DNA of 64,000 nucleotides from NCBI GenBank assembly GCA_038025085.1, contig CM076147.1:40732766-40796765 (forward strand). The letters are read 5' to 3'. Shown piece after piece: positions 22,872 to 34,140 of the stretch. Every line of letters starts with the position of its first letter. Within the stretch, counting starts at the first letter, position 1. Below the pieces are notes generated by a model that did no database searches, was not told the origin of the DNA, and was given only the letters and a program-made list of their open reading frames with translations. Made by a program: the position numbers and the translations under genes. Source of the DNA: Tetragonia tetragonoides (Eukaryota; Streptophyta; Magnoliopsida; Caryophyllales; Aizoaceae).

Positions 22872-23578
22872 TAGTGTTTGTTTTAGCTTCTATTGTTTTT
22901 ATTTTTAAATGATTAAAATCTGTTTTTTTGTTTTTAGTTTTTAAGAATAGTTTTTATAAAACCATTTTGTTTGGTCATTTACTACTCAAAACAGTTATTA
23001 GAAAAAACGTGTTTGGAGACTTTTATTTTTACATCATGACTTTTTTTTAATTTTCTCTCTCACTCCTCTTTCATTTATTCTTCAATCTTCATGGTGGTAG
23101 TTCGTGGCTTTTTGTGTATCAATGAAAACATCATTACATACCCAATTTATATTTGTAAGTCTACCAACATGACAAAACTTTGATGGAAAAAGTTTGCTCT
23201 GGTATTTTCAAGAGTAGTTGATTCAATATTCTTCAATATAAAAGGCTATAATATTATGTGGTTAGCTTCCTGTGCTAATTGCTACCTGAAGCTCCAATAA
23301 TTGCGATGAAACACTACTGAAAATGCACAAATGGGAAGAAAATCACGGTTTGCAGAAGACACAAAAATAAGAAGGAAATCAGAAAAGGGGAGGAAAAACG
23401 TTTATTTGTTTCTGAAAGTGAAAGTTTTTTACTTCTATTTTTTCAGTTTATCTGTTTTTTTTTTTGCCAAAAACAGTTTTTTTTCTTTTTTAACCAAACA
23501 TTATTTTTGACTAAAAAACTATTTTTCTACTCATTTAAACAGAAAAACAGTTTTTATAATGGAAAACAAACAAGCACT
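22872..23578. mobile_element. MITE-like repeat with GTTTGTTTT termini
   Basis: Ends TAGTGTTTGTTTTAGC and GGAAAACAAACAAGCACT are imperfect inverses, and both sides continue with T-rich versus A-rich mirrored sequence. No target-site duplication is clear, so limits are tentative. It sits just upstream of the NAC promoter motifs. Confidence 0.4.
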
Positions 23579-23688
23579 TGGTTTATCCGAACTCGAATTC
23601 GCACGTTCCTATTCGGCGGACCTTCAAAAAACTTAAAAAATACTTTGTCAAAACTAAAAACAGAGAGAAATTTTTGACTAACTTGAGT

Positions 23689-23947
23689 ACCACACGTGTT
23701 GTCACGGGCACGTGTCCTTGCCGACGTGGATAAGTCCACGCGTGAAAAATAACCGCAGCTCCTTCCAAAACCAAGTCTTCTAGAAAACCACGGCCTCAAC
23801 GAGTTAACCGACAGCTGTCCCTTTACCAAGAGTGGTGACTCACACACTGTCCTAATAAATCTTTTTCATGAAGGCCTTACTTGGGGAGAGAGAATTGGAT
23901 AAGAGTCGGCCGGAAGATTACATTTTTCCTATGGAGGGGTACGTGGC
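23689..23947 (+). promoter_or_regulatory. ABRE/G-box cluster upstream of the RD26-like NAC gene
   Basis: Within 260 bp: CACACGTGTT (23691), GGCACGTGTCC (G-box and ABRE core, 23707-23717), CCGACGTGGA (DRE core CCGAC overlapping ACGTGG, 23721-23730), CCACGCGTG (23736-23744) and TACGTGGC (23940-23947). ABREs bind bZIP factors of the ABF/AREB type. The cluster is about 225-480 bp before the ATG. It fits ABA and drought induction known for the ANAC019/055/072 group. Confidence 0.6.
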
Positions 23948-24050
23948 GCTATTTGAGCGGTGATCTTTTTTAACATTTGTGGGTCCAACCCAAAAGAAGT
24001 AAGACAAGGACATACCGTACTTATCTCCATTTTCCCACTTTATCCCCCTC

Positions 24051-24060
24051 TATATAAATA
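24051..24060 (+). promoter_or_regulatory. TATA box of the RD26-like NAC gene
   Basis: TATATAAATA preceded by a pyrimidine-rich CCCCCTC stretch, about 110 bp before the ATG. The implied leader is short and ends in an A/G-rich tract. Confidence 0.65.
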
Positions 24061-24169
24061 TCGTCCCCCTCTTACCTATTCTTGAAAATTCGGAAATTGG
24101 AAATCCAAACAAGAGAGAGAAAAGAGAAAAGAAAAAAAAAAGAAAAAGAAAACAAATATATATCAAAAA

Positions 24170-25499
24170 ATGGGCGTGCAAGATAAAGATCCGCTATCTC
24201 AATTAAGCTTACCACCTGGTTTCCGATTTTACCCCACAGATGAAGAGCTTTTGGTTCAGTACTTGTGTAGGAAAGTTGCTGGACACCAATTCTCTCTCCA
24301 AATTATTGCTGAAATTGATCTTTACAAATTCGATCCTTGGGTTTTACCTGGTGAGTTCCCTCTTTAATTCCTTAAATCTTCATCATGGGTGTTACTTAAT
24401 TAATTTTCTTAAATTTAGTTTGATTAATAATGTTTTGTGATTTAATTTGGTATAGATAAGGCGATGTTTGGGGAAAAAGAATGGTACTTTTTTAGTCCAA
24501 GGGATCGAAAATACCCAAATGGATCCCGGCCCAATCGGGTTGCCGGGTCAGGGTATTGGAAGGCTACTGGAACTGATAAGGTGATCACTACACAAGGGAG
24601 GAAAGTTGGGATTAAGAAGGCGTTAGTATTCTATATTGGTAAGGCGCCTAAGGGTACCAAAACCAATTGGATTATGCACGAGTATCGTCTTACAGAACCC
24701 ACTAGAAAAAGTGGTAGCACTAAGGTATTATGCTAAATAATTCACAAATTTTAACTACATATATACAAGTTGCAATTATATAACTTGCGATTTTATGGGG
24801 TAGCTCACTCGACTTATATGTTTGTGTTTTATGTGGCAGCTCGATGATTGGGTGCTATGTAGAATCTATAAGAAAACATCGGGGGCAGCGAGGACCGAGT
24901 CGAGCAAGGAGCAAAGCACCGGCGGCTCCTCCTCGTCATCGTCCTCGCACCTCGACGACGTATTGGAGTCGTTGCCGGAAATCAATGACCGTTCATTTGC
25001 TCTTCCCCGAATGAATTCACTAAAAAATGCAGGGCAACAGCAGCAGCAGCAGCAACAACACCAACACCAACACCAACACCAACACCAACAACAAGAGGAT
25101 AACAAGTTTAACCTTCAGCTACTAGGGTCGGGTAGCTTTGACTGGAGCGTGTTAGCCGGGTTAACTTCGATACCCGAACTCAGTGCCTCGACTGGGTTGA
25201 CTCAGCAACAGGGGCAAATGAACAATAATAGTGGAAATGACATGTTTGTTCCTTCACTACCGCCCTTGTCACACGTGGAATCTTCTCATGATAACAAATT
25301 TGGTATATTGGATGAAGAGGTGCAAAGTGGTATTAGGAATAATCAGCGAGTTAATGTCAATGGCACTAACCCGGGGTATTTTAACCACATCTCGAACGTG
25401 TTCACTCAGAGCTACACGAACTCGAGCACGAATTCGAACTCCGTAGACCCGTATGGAGTCTCGTACTCGAGCGGGTTCGGGTTTGGATTTAGACAGTGA
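24170..25499 (+). CDS. NAC072-like: NAC transcription factor, ANAC019/055/072 (RD26) type
   Basis: Three exons, 24170-24350, 24456-24724 and 24840-25499, all GT/AG and in the two intron positions standard for NAC genes; 369 aa. The NAC domain fills residues about 14-160 with all five subdomains: [14 protein letters not shown] (A), [13 protein letters not shown] (B), [19 protein letters not shown] then [10 protein letters not shown] (C), [19 protein letters not shown] (D) and [12 protein letters not shown] (E). The start [18 protein letters not shown] and the tail ending in GFGFGFRQ resemble ANAC019/055/072. The activation region contains a Ser run, eight Gln, and alternating His-Gln. Such factors bind CACG-core sites in the nucleus and mediate ABA, drought and senescence responses. 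No damage seen. Confidence 0.92.
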
Positions 25500-26908
25500 A
25501 AGATGAAGAAGGAAGGATAGAGACTAGCGAGACATCATCAGTTTTGGGACATTTGAAAAGTAGGGGAGATTGGGTGTAAATATCTCCATTATTGGTTGGT
25601 CTAACAACAATTGGATTGGGGCAGATAGAACCCAAAAAACAGAGGAAAAAAATGAAAGAGAAACGGGTTTGGTCAAATTGTTTGGCCGGGTTTGGACTTT
25701 AAGGGATAGGTTCAACGTACAATGTGCAAAAGTGAAACAAAAAAACAACTGGATTGCCTGAAATAGTGAAATGTGGGCGGTTCATTTCTGACCCGGGTTC
25801 GCAGATTTGGACAATTACCATTTCTTGATTTGTATAATGAACTAGTAGTATTTATTTAGTTTAGTGGAATGATCATTTGCTAAAGCAATTTCTCCTTTCC
25901 CAACTGGTCTTATTTTTAATATTTTACCACCTGAATAATGTGGGAGATTTTATCTCCGACCCATATGGTTTCTTCAAGGTTGAGAGAGAATAATGTTAAA
26001 TTATAATTATGTATGGTCCTGTCGAGTTTAATTAACAAGAAAGCAAACAAACATAAATCATATGACACATCAAGGAGCACCTAAGCTTTGCAAAAACAAT
26101 AAAACAAAAATCCCATAGTAGCTGCTAAAAAGGGAATTGATCATACATGACTTGTAATAAGCAAAAACATTTTGTCTTTTAGCTATGGATAGTAACGACA
26201 GGAATCGAGCTTAAAAATAAGACCAATTCATGCTCATTAAATAATATTTTTTTTAGAATTTTAACACAGTATAATGATCAATGTAAATTTCGTACTTCAT
26301 TATGCGTGTCAATCAATTAATGTTTATCATAAATCAATTTGATTAATCTTCATTATATCTTGCAAAAGCATGAATAGTCACATCTAAATCATGTCGCATA
26401 GTTTTATTCGAACCAATTTTCATATTTTTAAATTATGTTTCCAACACAAATATAACAGGATCGTACGAAAATGTGCCTAAAAAAAATGTTATTCTACACG
26501 CATTCTGCACTAGTTGATAGATAAATAGAAAAGTTTAATTTAATTTGCACTCAACACATCTCAATATAAATAATTCGATATTTATCGTTTTCTAAATTAT
26601 GTCACTGAAAATGAAATTTTAAGCCCATGCCCCATTATATCAACCAAATGGCTCTTGACTAATGGACTATTAAGCCTCTTACTATTCACTTCAGTTTAGT
26701 GCAATTCAACTCAGTTCAATTATTACATTCGTGGCGTTCTGTTTAGTTTACTGGAAAAGAACACACACTAAACTAAACTGATTTGAATTGGACATGATCG
26801 ATTGAATAGTAATATGTAAATGGAAAAAAAAATATGAGAGTATACAAAATTAAATTGAATTAAGACGGCAAGTAAATAAATGGAAAATAACACACTGTTC
26901 GAATGAGA
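25500..26908. other. 3' UTR and spacer downstream of the RD26-like NAC gene
   Basis: AT-rich non-coding DNA. Around 26695-26790 it contains CAGTTTAGT/AACTCAGTTCAATT-type simple motifs like those at 53450-53620, possibly a degraded MITE. No gene recognised. Confidence 0.4.
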
Positions 26909-27091
26909 ATGCATACAGAATGATGCTAGCTGCAGACTCATTATGAGGCTGCAAATTGCAGCCTCGCCCCAATAAGCTGACATGTGTGAAAAACTGTTAT
27001 TTTTAAAAATTAATTCACTTTCTCTCTCCTTTTCTCTCTTTTTTTGTGATTCACTTTTCCCATCTCAGGATTTTCTTTTGGGGTTTTTTGG

Positions 27092-27697
27092 TAGGGGTGA
27101 GCAGAAATTCCGGGTACCCAGTATTGGAATTGGAACCGGTTCGGAACCGGTGGTTCCGGAACCGAAATCGGTCAACCAATTTCAATTCCGGTTCCCAAAA
27201 ATAGGAACCGGTATCAACAAATTCCACTTCCAATTCCCGTCTTTTAGGAACCGAAACCGGTTGGGTACCCAGTTCAAGACCGTTTTCTTTTTTGTTAGAT
27301 CAAGTAATGACATATACAGTTTAACGTTGAGAGAAATTTGACTTATTGTGTGCATAAAACTGAATGTTTATATGGTAACAATGTTTCTGCTAATTCAATA
27401 CAAGCTAAAGCCAGAAGGCTATTCAATCAGAGAGTTGGACTAGGCTGATGATGCCATTGAAGTCCTTCATAACCTCAATATACACCATGGTCCTGTAGTA
27501 TAAAATATATTATATGTGCTAGGCCAAAAACAGAATTATTCTCTGCCCTTATGTACTAAACAAAATCCGCCAAATAAGCCAAATTTGGATGGTGTAACCA
27601 ATTCCAATTATAATTCCTAGAAATTAGGAACCGGTGGATCCAATTCCAATTCCGGGTAGCGCAACACCCGTTGGGTTCCCGGTTGCGCTCACTCCTA
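27092..27697. mobile_element. hAT-like non-autonomous element B (nested)
   Basis: Termini TAGGGGTGAGC and GCTCACTCCTA; flanks TTTTTTGG (27084-27091) and GTTTTTGG (27698-27705) form an 8-bp duplication with one mismatch. Sub-terminal blocks are reiterated GGAACCGGTTCC-type palindromes (for example GGAACCGGTTCGGAACCGG). It lies inside the element at 26919-28138, splitting its tandem array. Confidence 0.7.
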
Positions 27698-27930
27698 GTT
27701 TTTGGGATTCATCCTTCCCGTTTTAGGGTTTACTTTTTTATTTTGGGGGATTTTAGGGTTCACCCTTCCTATCTTAGGGTTTTCATTTTGGGTTTTTGGG
27801 GTTCACCATTTCCATCTTAGGATTTTCATTTTGGGTTTTTGGGGTTCACCATTTCCATCTTAGGGTTTTCATTTTGGGTTTTGGGAGTTTTTGGGGTTCA
27901 CCCTTCCCATCTTAGGGTTTTCTTTTGTAA
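27698..27930. repeat. tandem repeat of about 43-47 bp, five copies
   Basis: Repeated GGGGTTCACCATTTCCATC then TTAGGGTTTTCATTTTGGG units. A further unit is left of the nested element (about 27053-27091), so the array was contiguous before that insertion. The TTAGGGTTT motif is like a plant telomere repeat but is part of a longer unit. Confidence 0.75.
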
Positions 27931-27957
27931 AATTCCGACGGCAAAGCCGTCGGAATT
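27931..27957. repeat. perfect CpG-rich hairpin
   Basis: 12-bp arms AATTCCGACGGC and GCCGTCGGAATT around AAA. It contrasts sharply with the AT-rich surroundings and resembles a sub-terminal transposase-binding palindrome of the host element. Confidence 0.7.
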
Positions 27958-28148
27958 AATGGTGGTTGTCGTCGATAATAGTAATTGTTTAAATTTCCTC
28001 AAATAAATATGAATATTGAGGAGAGAGAAAGAATTTATTGAAAAAAGCCATAAAATTTGAGTAACTTTACACATATTAGCTTGTGAATATGAGGCTGCAA
28101 TTTGCAGCATCAAGGTGAGGCTGCAGCTAGCAACCCTTATGCATATAG

Positions 28149-28970
28149 CATTCCCTACATAAAATCATATTCGAGTGAACAAATAAAGCCGGGAATCCCC
28201 ACAAGAACAGGACAAATATCCCATAATAAGCTTAACGATAAGCCTTAAGTTTATGTGTTTGGGGTTTTGAGGTGAAGTCAAAGACTACGCTTCCAAGTTC
28301 TGATCCCAATGATGCTTGTGTAGATGCTGAAGCTGAATACACGGAGGGAGAATGTGGAATTGTAGGCTAAGGCGGCGGGCTGAAAAAGATTTTCGAATAA
28401 AAGCACACCAATCTACACTTCATAAGCTTCCACGTGTCCCTTGAGTCCTGAGCTGCTTTTACGACACGTTTTGGTGCCCCTGCTTTTCTTTTTATCTTTT
28501 ATCTTTTTGTGTGACCCCATAATTCTTCGACCCGTTTTATGTCCCAAGTGAAGTGTATCATATTTATGGCCTCTCTCCCTCCCGATATAGACGAGCGAGG
28601 ACCACAGCACCAAGAACCATATATGATATCTGCAGCGAGCATATGGCACTCAAATAATATTGCCATCATTCATACTATGATTGTATATATTGTACAAAAT
28701 CGAACGCAACCGACCCACCCTTTCCATGAATTCAATTTGATCTTCATATGAATAAGATTTAGATAACATCATTATGCACGTCACTTGTCTATAAGGGTGC
28801 GTTTTTAAAAGCATACCCGATCAGATCAATTCATTTTAAAAAATTAAATTAAGTAATTTTCAATTCAGTTCAATGGTGCTCATTTCACAAATATACTTTT
28901 TGTCTTATATATTATTAAGGAAACTTAAACGAACCAATTACTAAATTAGTGAAAAAGAACCGAGTTCTTT
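28149..28970. other. intergenic spacer
   Basis: Non-coding. Frames up to 78 codons (28413-28649) have no recognisable domain or splice context. Confidence 0.35.
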
Positions 28971-29402
28971 GGCCCTGTTTGGCAATTAGTTGGTGACATT
29001 AGCTGTTGACTGATGGTTGGTGGCTGGTGGTCAATGGCTGGTATTGTTAACTGATTTGACCGGCTGGTAACATTGGATGTCTGTAAAGAGATGCTTGGTA
29101 ACATTGGCTGGTAACATTAGCTGGTTATATGTAAAATGACATATAAGGACATTCATATGATTGAGGAATTTGATTGCATAGGAGTAAATAATTACAAATC
29201 TTGGACTATTATGTCATTTGACTACATTAATGCCACAAGCCAATACCCATAAGCCAACCTCCTTGGCTTTTCAAAAGTTGGCTTGTGGGAACCCAAAAGC
29301 CAATCTCACAAGCTAACATCCAAACACCAATATTGAATGGTGGACTGATCAAACATCCAATTTTACCAAAAGCCACCCTACAAGCCAACATCCAAACACC
29401 CC
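28971..29402. mobile_element. MITE-like repeat with GTTTGG termini
   Basis: Left GGCCCTGTTTGGCAATTAGT and right ACATCCAAACACCCC are imperfect inverses. Inside are many copies of TTGGCTGGTAACATTGGC / AAGCCAACATCC in opposite orientations toward each end. No clear target-site duplication. Confidence 0.45.
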
Positions 29403-29938
29403 TTATATCTTATATTAATAAAGAGTAATTAATGTAATTAAAAAAACAAGTAGAAGAAATTAACAAAAGTAAAAATTTACAAAGATTGAGCTGTCCACTT
29501 GTATATATCCTGTAGGCAGTCTCGCACGCTCTTGTCATTTTTGTCAAAATGGTAATGGATGTTAGTTTGTCGTTATAACACCTATTTATTGAAAGAAAGT
29601 GAGGGTGATTTCGTAAGCAAAGCTCCAGAAATTTCTTAATTAAGAACACGTAAGATCTATTTGTGGAAAGTTTGGTATGCATTTGGAGCCGATTGGCGCG
29701 CGTAATGGGATATTATAATCAAAAGACCGGGTTGATAACATCTTAGGGGACATTTGTCGTTGCTCATCATCGTTCAAACTTAAATACTCCCACCCAAAAA
29801 AAAAAAAAAGAAAAAAAGTTAAATAGGTGTATTTAATTAACTTGACCCTGTAAAGGGGACAAATGATAGATAGCTCATCCTATCCACTCGGTAAGTTAGA
29901 AATAAGAGAGCATAGATCTTAGAAAGCAACCAATTATT
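29403..29938. other. intergenic spacer
   Basis: AT-rich; no gene or bounded element recognised. Confidence 0.35.
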
Positions 29939-30303
29939 TTATTTTCCTTTTGCTTTAGTATGCACGAGAATGATTACATTGAAAATTTCTTTAAATACGT
30001 TTGGGCCGGTTTTTGGGCCTTCCTTAAACGGTGGCCCAGCCCTACGGACTTGTCCAAATATTCGAAATGGAGCATATAATAATAGAATTGGGCTGCTAAT
30101 AATGGCCCAATTATTGTGGTGCCATGTATTTTCAACGCAAAATTCTATGTCAGGACTTTCAGAGTTCTCCTCGAAGGAGCATTTCCAGATATAGTCAATA
30201 GTGATCGACTTTATAGCTAGATAAAGAACAAGTTTTTTGATATGAGGTACCCGTAGCCACTGTTCATGAAGTGTACGTTTGAGTGTGCAAATTGTAGTAG
30301 CCT
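29939..30303 (-). CDS. unrecognised exon-like open frame
   Basis: About 120 codons open on the minus strand, preceded exactly by a good acceptor (TTTGCAG at 30304-30310 with a T-rich tract behind it), so it could be the last exon of a gene. The protein starts ATTICTLKRTLHEQW and ends HTKAKGK. It has a mixed composition typical of real coding sequence rather than a simple-sequence frame. I do not recognise the family. A possible upstream donor (AAG|GTATCT near 30570) follows frames with stops, and the tandem duplication begins only 450 bp further on. If a gene existed it is probably truncated. Confidence 0.3.
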
Positions 30304-31188
30304 GCAAACCATACACACCAGATAGATAAAAAGCAAAAATTAAAGATAATTTCAATAGTCTGCTAATTAAGTGCTAAGTCTGCAAACCAATTGTAATGCA
30401 ATCACATTGTTATATATCGTTTCAATGGCAGTATTTAAATACTTTGCTATTCTAATCTATGTTGATATGGGTTGCCAAAGTATTTAAAGTTTCCAATTAC
30501 ACCCAATGGAGCAAAGGGCATCCATATCTGATCCTAATATACAATCATGATAACAAATCGAAGGAGATACCTTATTCTAATAACTTTAAGCTAAGGGAGC
30601 TTAATGTGGTCCTCAGATTTTGATGCCCTTTTATCTTCCATCACATTTAGATTTTAGAATGACTGATTAAGCCAAATGAAGCCGTTAGAATAATTAAGTG
30701 CACCATTTGACATATCTTATGAAATGATAAAAGTAGTTTGTCTTGGTTTATGGAAATAACAAGCCATTGATGTTGCTTGGTTCCACTCAATGACAATTGA
30801 CAAAACTGACGAAATTCAAAACAAGTGAAAGCAAACCGTAGCCTATAGAGTATGTTATGTTTCTGTAAATGGCAAAACAATACCCAGGCCCTTGCGTCCC
30901 CTTTCATTGGCAGCTTTGTCAATCTTTTCCAATTTCATCTAATAATCACGATTATCCTTTTCTTCAATTTGTTCCATGTATCTATCCTTTTCTGAATGGA
31001 ATTGTATAGTGTATGATTATTATGGGATTAGATCTCCAATTTCTAGACCCTTCTTCAGTCACTTAAATCATCCCTTCACGCCCATTTAAGTAATGGCCCC
31101 TGTCACCTTGTACCATATGTATGCTCTCGTTTTCAATGTTGAGACTTGAGACCCCCCCCCCCCCTAATCTCTATTCACCGTACTAATA

Positions 31189-31316
31189 AGGCCCGGTTCT
31201 GTTCAACGGAATGGTGCATGACGGTGAGTAACGTAACGACGCGGATAATTGAACACAAAATGAAGTACAGAATGAAAAGAAACAGAATGCATGATGGACA
31301 CGACGAAAAGAACATG
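31189..31316. mobile_element. Tourist-like MITE relative (duplication copy A)
   Basis: Begins GGCCCGGTTCTGTTCAACGG and continues GAATGGTGCA. It ends GACGAAAAGAACATGGC, matching the inverse of the MITE at 13993-14067 in both ends, with TAA just before it. The interior is longer and diverged. The same copy is in duplication copy B at about 39716-39843. Confidence 0.6.
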
Positions 31317-32211
31317 GCAGCAAAAAAAAAAAAAAGGTATTATTTCAAAAGATACTATTAAAATACAGTATTATTAAAATACCTCCTTTATAGATCCTTT
31401 TATTATCGAAAATTATACTAGTAAAAATATTAGTGTAGGCTTGTAGCTGTGCAACATATAATTTCATATTGTTATAATGTTATGCCAAAACTTAAAGATG
31501 CGTGTCATAAATTAATTACATCTAACAAACAAAGCTGGGTGTAAATCACATGTGCAAGCTGGTCATGAAATTTGTGAGTTGCGCGGATCTGTTATTACAG
31601 CAGGAAAATAGGCCTTTCATCTGGCATGAGTTGAGGTTGAAGATGAATGTCACTAGAAACATATAACTGCTATTTTTGCATACAGCACTTAACAGAAATC
31701 GATTAATAAGAACATTAGGTTATCGTTAATAGAAAAATACGGTAGATGTATCATCAGGAGTTCAGATTCTCTGCTATTACAACAAAGAATCCATCTTCTC
31801 TTATCTCTATCTCTTTTCTCCAATCCCCTAGCCCATCTAAAATCCAAGGTCCTAAAATAGAGGAAACCAATTCTATATTAAGATTTCAAAGATAGCAGCT
31901 TTGTTGTTCTTGAAAGATACTCACTCCATAATTGGTGACCTACCATAACAGATTACCAAAGAATATTTTCACATAATATCTGTTGCTTTAAGGTTACCGT
32001 TACTACATTAATTGCTAGTTTTTCATATTTACCCTTGGTTTATTTATTTGTTACTCATGATTTCAATTTTTCAATGCAACTATCTCAAACTGATTGTAGG
32101 GTATTTCAGCCAAGATATTGTTTATTCATCATTTTAGGGACTGTTTAATATGTGGGCATTAACCTTAAACTACAAATATTTTAAAACGAATGGAGTATGT
32201 TCATTGAAAGG

Positions 32212-32242
<31 letters not shown>

Positions 32243-32358
32243 AGATAACCAGTAGTAAATTAATTGGCGAGTGAACTTATTAAGACTATGGAATTATTTT
32301 AGTTATTTCTTAATTAAGGACTCTAGTATTTTCTATAGTCTAAATATATATCATTTCC

Positions 32359-32453
32359 ATATTCAATTCAGTCTCCTATTATAACATGTATTAGGATTCC
32401 ATATCATATTCAATTCAGTCTCCTAATATAAACATGTATTAGGATTCTATATC
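32359..32453. repeat. 47-bp tandem repeat, two copies (copy A)
   Basis: ATATTCAATTCAGTCTCCTA units begin at 32359 and 32406, each continuing to ATGTATTAGGATTC. The same pair is in copy B near 40886-40980. It lies in an A/T-rich stretch with a possible TATA-like TTATAAATAC downstream, which would suit a remnant LTR, but no partner was found. Confidence 0.6.
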
Positions 32454-33708
32454 TCTGTCAAACTCTTGTGTTATAAATACTTTTGCTAATCATCAACAAA
32501 GTTGAGAAAAACGGTTCACAATCATAAATTTAACAGAACTCGTTGTCAATATATAACACTCGTTGGTTGGTTGCAGGATCAAACAAATGAACAATCATTT
32601 TCAGCAATAAATAAATGTTATTGACATATATATTGTAAATCAAGATGATATCCAAATTTTAAAGAAAATGAAAATAAGTGAAGTATGATGTCCATTTCAA
32701 TTCATTAATATTTTGCATTTTCCTTGCGTGCCTTGATGCTCAATATCAATATGTGTTCATGTTCCATAATGAAGCGAGAGCATCAGCATTAGCAAATCCG
32801 CATCAATCTTATTTCAACCTTGGATTTCCAACAAGTTCAATGATTGTATTGGGAGGAGAAATCAAGTGGGCAAGAAATTAAAAAGTACTTTCCCTTTAAC
32901 ATAAGTTGAACATACAAAAGTACAATGGAAAAAAATGCTAGAGTTGCGTGATTATGTTGTTTCCAAGTTCACAACGAAATCAAAAGTTGACATCTCTTGT
33001 CTTTTCGATCTTTTTCGTTTTTCTGATGAACAAGTACTAAATTAGAGAAAGTTCAATGTTTTTTATACCCTAGTTAGAGAAATTAAGTTCAATGTACCGA
33101 AGTAGTGGAAATAAAATTGTGTTTTACAAGTAGAAAATCAGTTCAAATTCAATAGCATTACAAATAAGATGGAGAGGATCGGGCCGAAACAGACCCGTTG
33201 TTTCCCGCACTTTTTTTTTTGCATGGGACTGGGCTGAGGCGTGGAAAGGGTCCATAGACTATACATATTGGGTTTTTTTGGGCCCAACACGATTTAGGGA
33301 TTTAAGAGGCTCATTAGAGAGAGCTGCTCCTCAGAATCACTCTAGATCGACCATAAAAAAAAAAAAGAAAAAAGTCAAGTGTGAAATGTTCTGGTTATAA
33401 AGATAAAAGGAAAGCGTGAAAAATGCTTAAAAACAATGCAAAATGAAGAAATTAAAGAATAATAGTGGTAATATCTAGTATGGTTGATGTGAAGATGGAG
33501 AGGCGGTAAAGGAGGTAGGTGGATACAGGGTTGACATTGGTCACATGCAAAATTACTTGTTTCTGAGTTATGGAAAATAAAAGAGCAAGTTAGGTTTTAC
33601 TATGACAAGGGAAAATTGATTGGTACCAATACCATACATGCATTATGCATACATACCTGATACCTCCCCAGCATTGAATCATTATCACAACAAAATATCA
33701 ACTCAATG

Positions 33709-34140
33709 TGTTGAAGTGGGTTAATGTCCCACATGGAAAGATTAAAGGGTCTTGAGCATACATATAAAGAAGTGGGTTACTCCACCCATTGCCAATTAGT
33801 TTTGGGTTGGAACCTCACTTGTCTTGTATGTGTGCTCACTTGTTAAGGCCAATTATTGAAATTTATCATGGTATCAGAGCGGGCTTGGTCCTGCCTTTAT
33901 GACCCCCTTGTTGGCCCACGCGCGTGTGACTGGCCCATAGTAGGCTTTGATTGGTCCACGCTTCAATCCATGATGGGTCTTTGCGTGAGGTGGGGTGTTG
34001 AAGTGGGTTAATGTCCCACATGGAAAGATTAAAGGGTCTTGAGCATACATATAAAGAAGTGGGTTACTCCATCCATTGCCAATTGATTTTGGGTTGGAAC
34101 CTCACTTGTCTTGTATGTGTGCTCACTTGTTAATTTATCA
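33709..34140 (+). mobile_element. TRIM (terminal-repeat retrotransposon in miniature)
   Basis: 432 bp. LTRs at 33709-33868 and 33996-34140 begin TGTTGAAGTGGGTTAATG and end TTTATCA; the second lacks about 15 bp near its end. Directly after the first LTR is TGGTATCAGAGC (33869-33880), the primer-binding site complementary to initiator tRNA-Met. A purine-rich GTGAGGTGGGG precedes the second LTR. The exact 5-bp duplication CAATG flanks the element (33704-33708, 34141-34145), and copy B keeps the empty site ACTCAATGCTTATG at about 42219-42232. No coding capacity, so it depended on enzymes from other elements. Confidence 0.9.

Larger units (their letters stand above)
26919..28138. mobile_element. 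Mutator-like element with long inverted repeats, hosting a nested element
   Basis: Inverted ends of roughly 130 bp: GCTAGCTGCAG then GAGGCTGCAAATTGCAGCCTC (left, from 26923), and the inverse at 28085-28134, followed in both arms by a TCTCTCTCCT stretch. The near-identical flanks ATGCATACAG (26909-26918) and ATGCATATAG (28139-28148) look like a 9-10-bp target duplication. The interior holds a tandem array and the hAT-like element at 27092-27697. No transposase coding is visible. Confidence 0.65.

Noticed and set aside
24866..25105. Antisense Cys/Trp-repeat frame
   Set aside because: It is the complement of the His-Gln tract of the NAC gene.
27931..27957. Hairpin as a rho-independent terminator
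   Set aside because: This is plant nuclear DNA; such terminators do not apply, and the T run is lacking.
32678..32881. 67-codon frame kept in both duplication copies
   Set aside because: Conservation reflects recent duplication, not selection. No domain, splice sites or promoter context recognised.
33709..34140. Direct repeats as a CRISPR-like array or simple tandem duplication
   Set aside because: The 5-bp target duplication, primer-binding site and purine tract identify the two repeats as LTRs of a TRIM.
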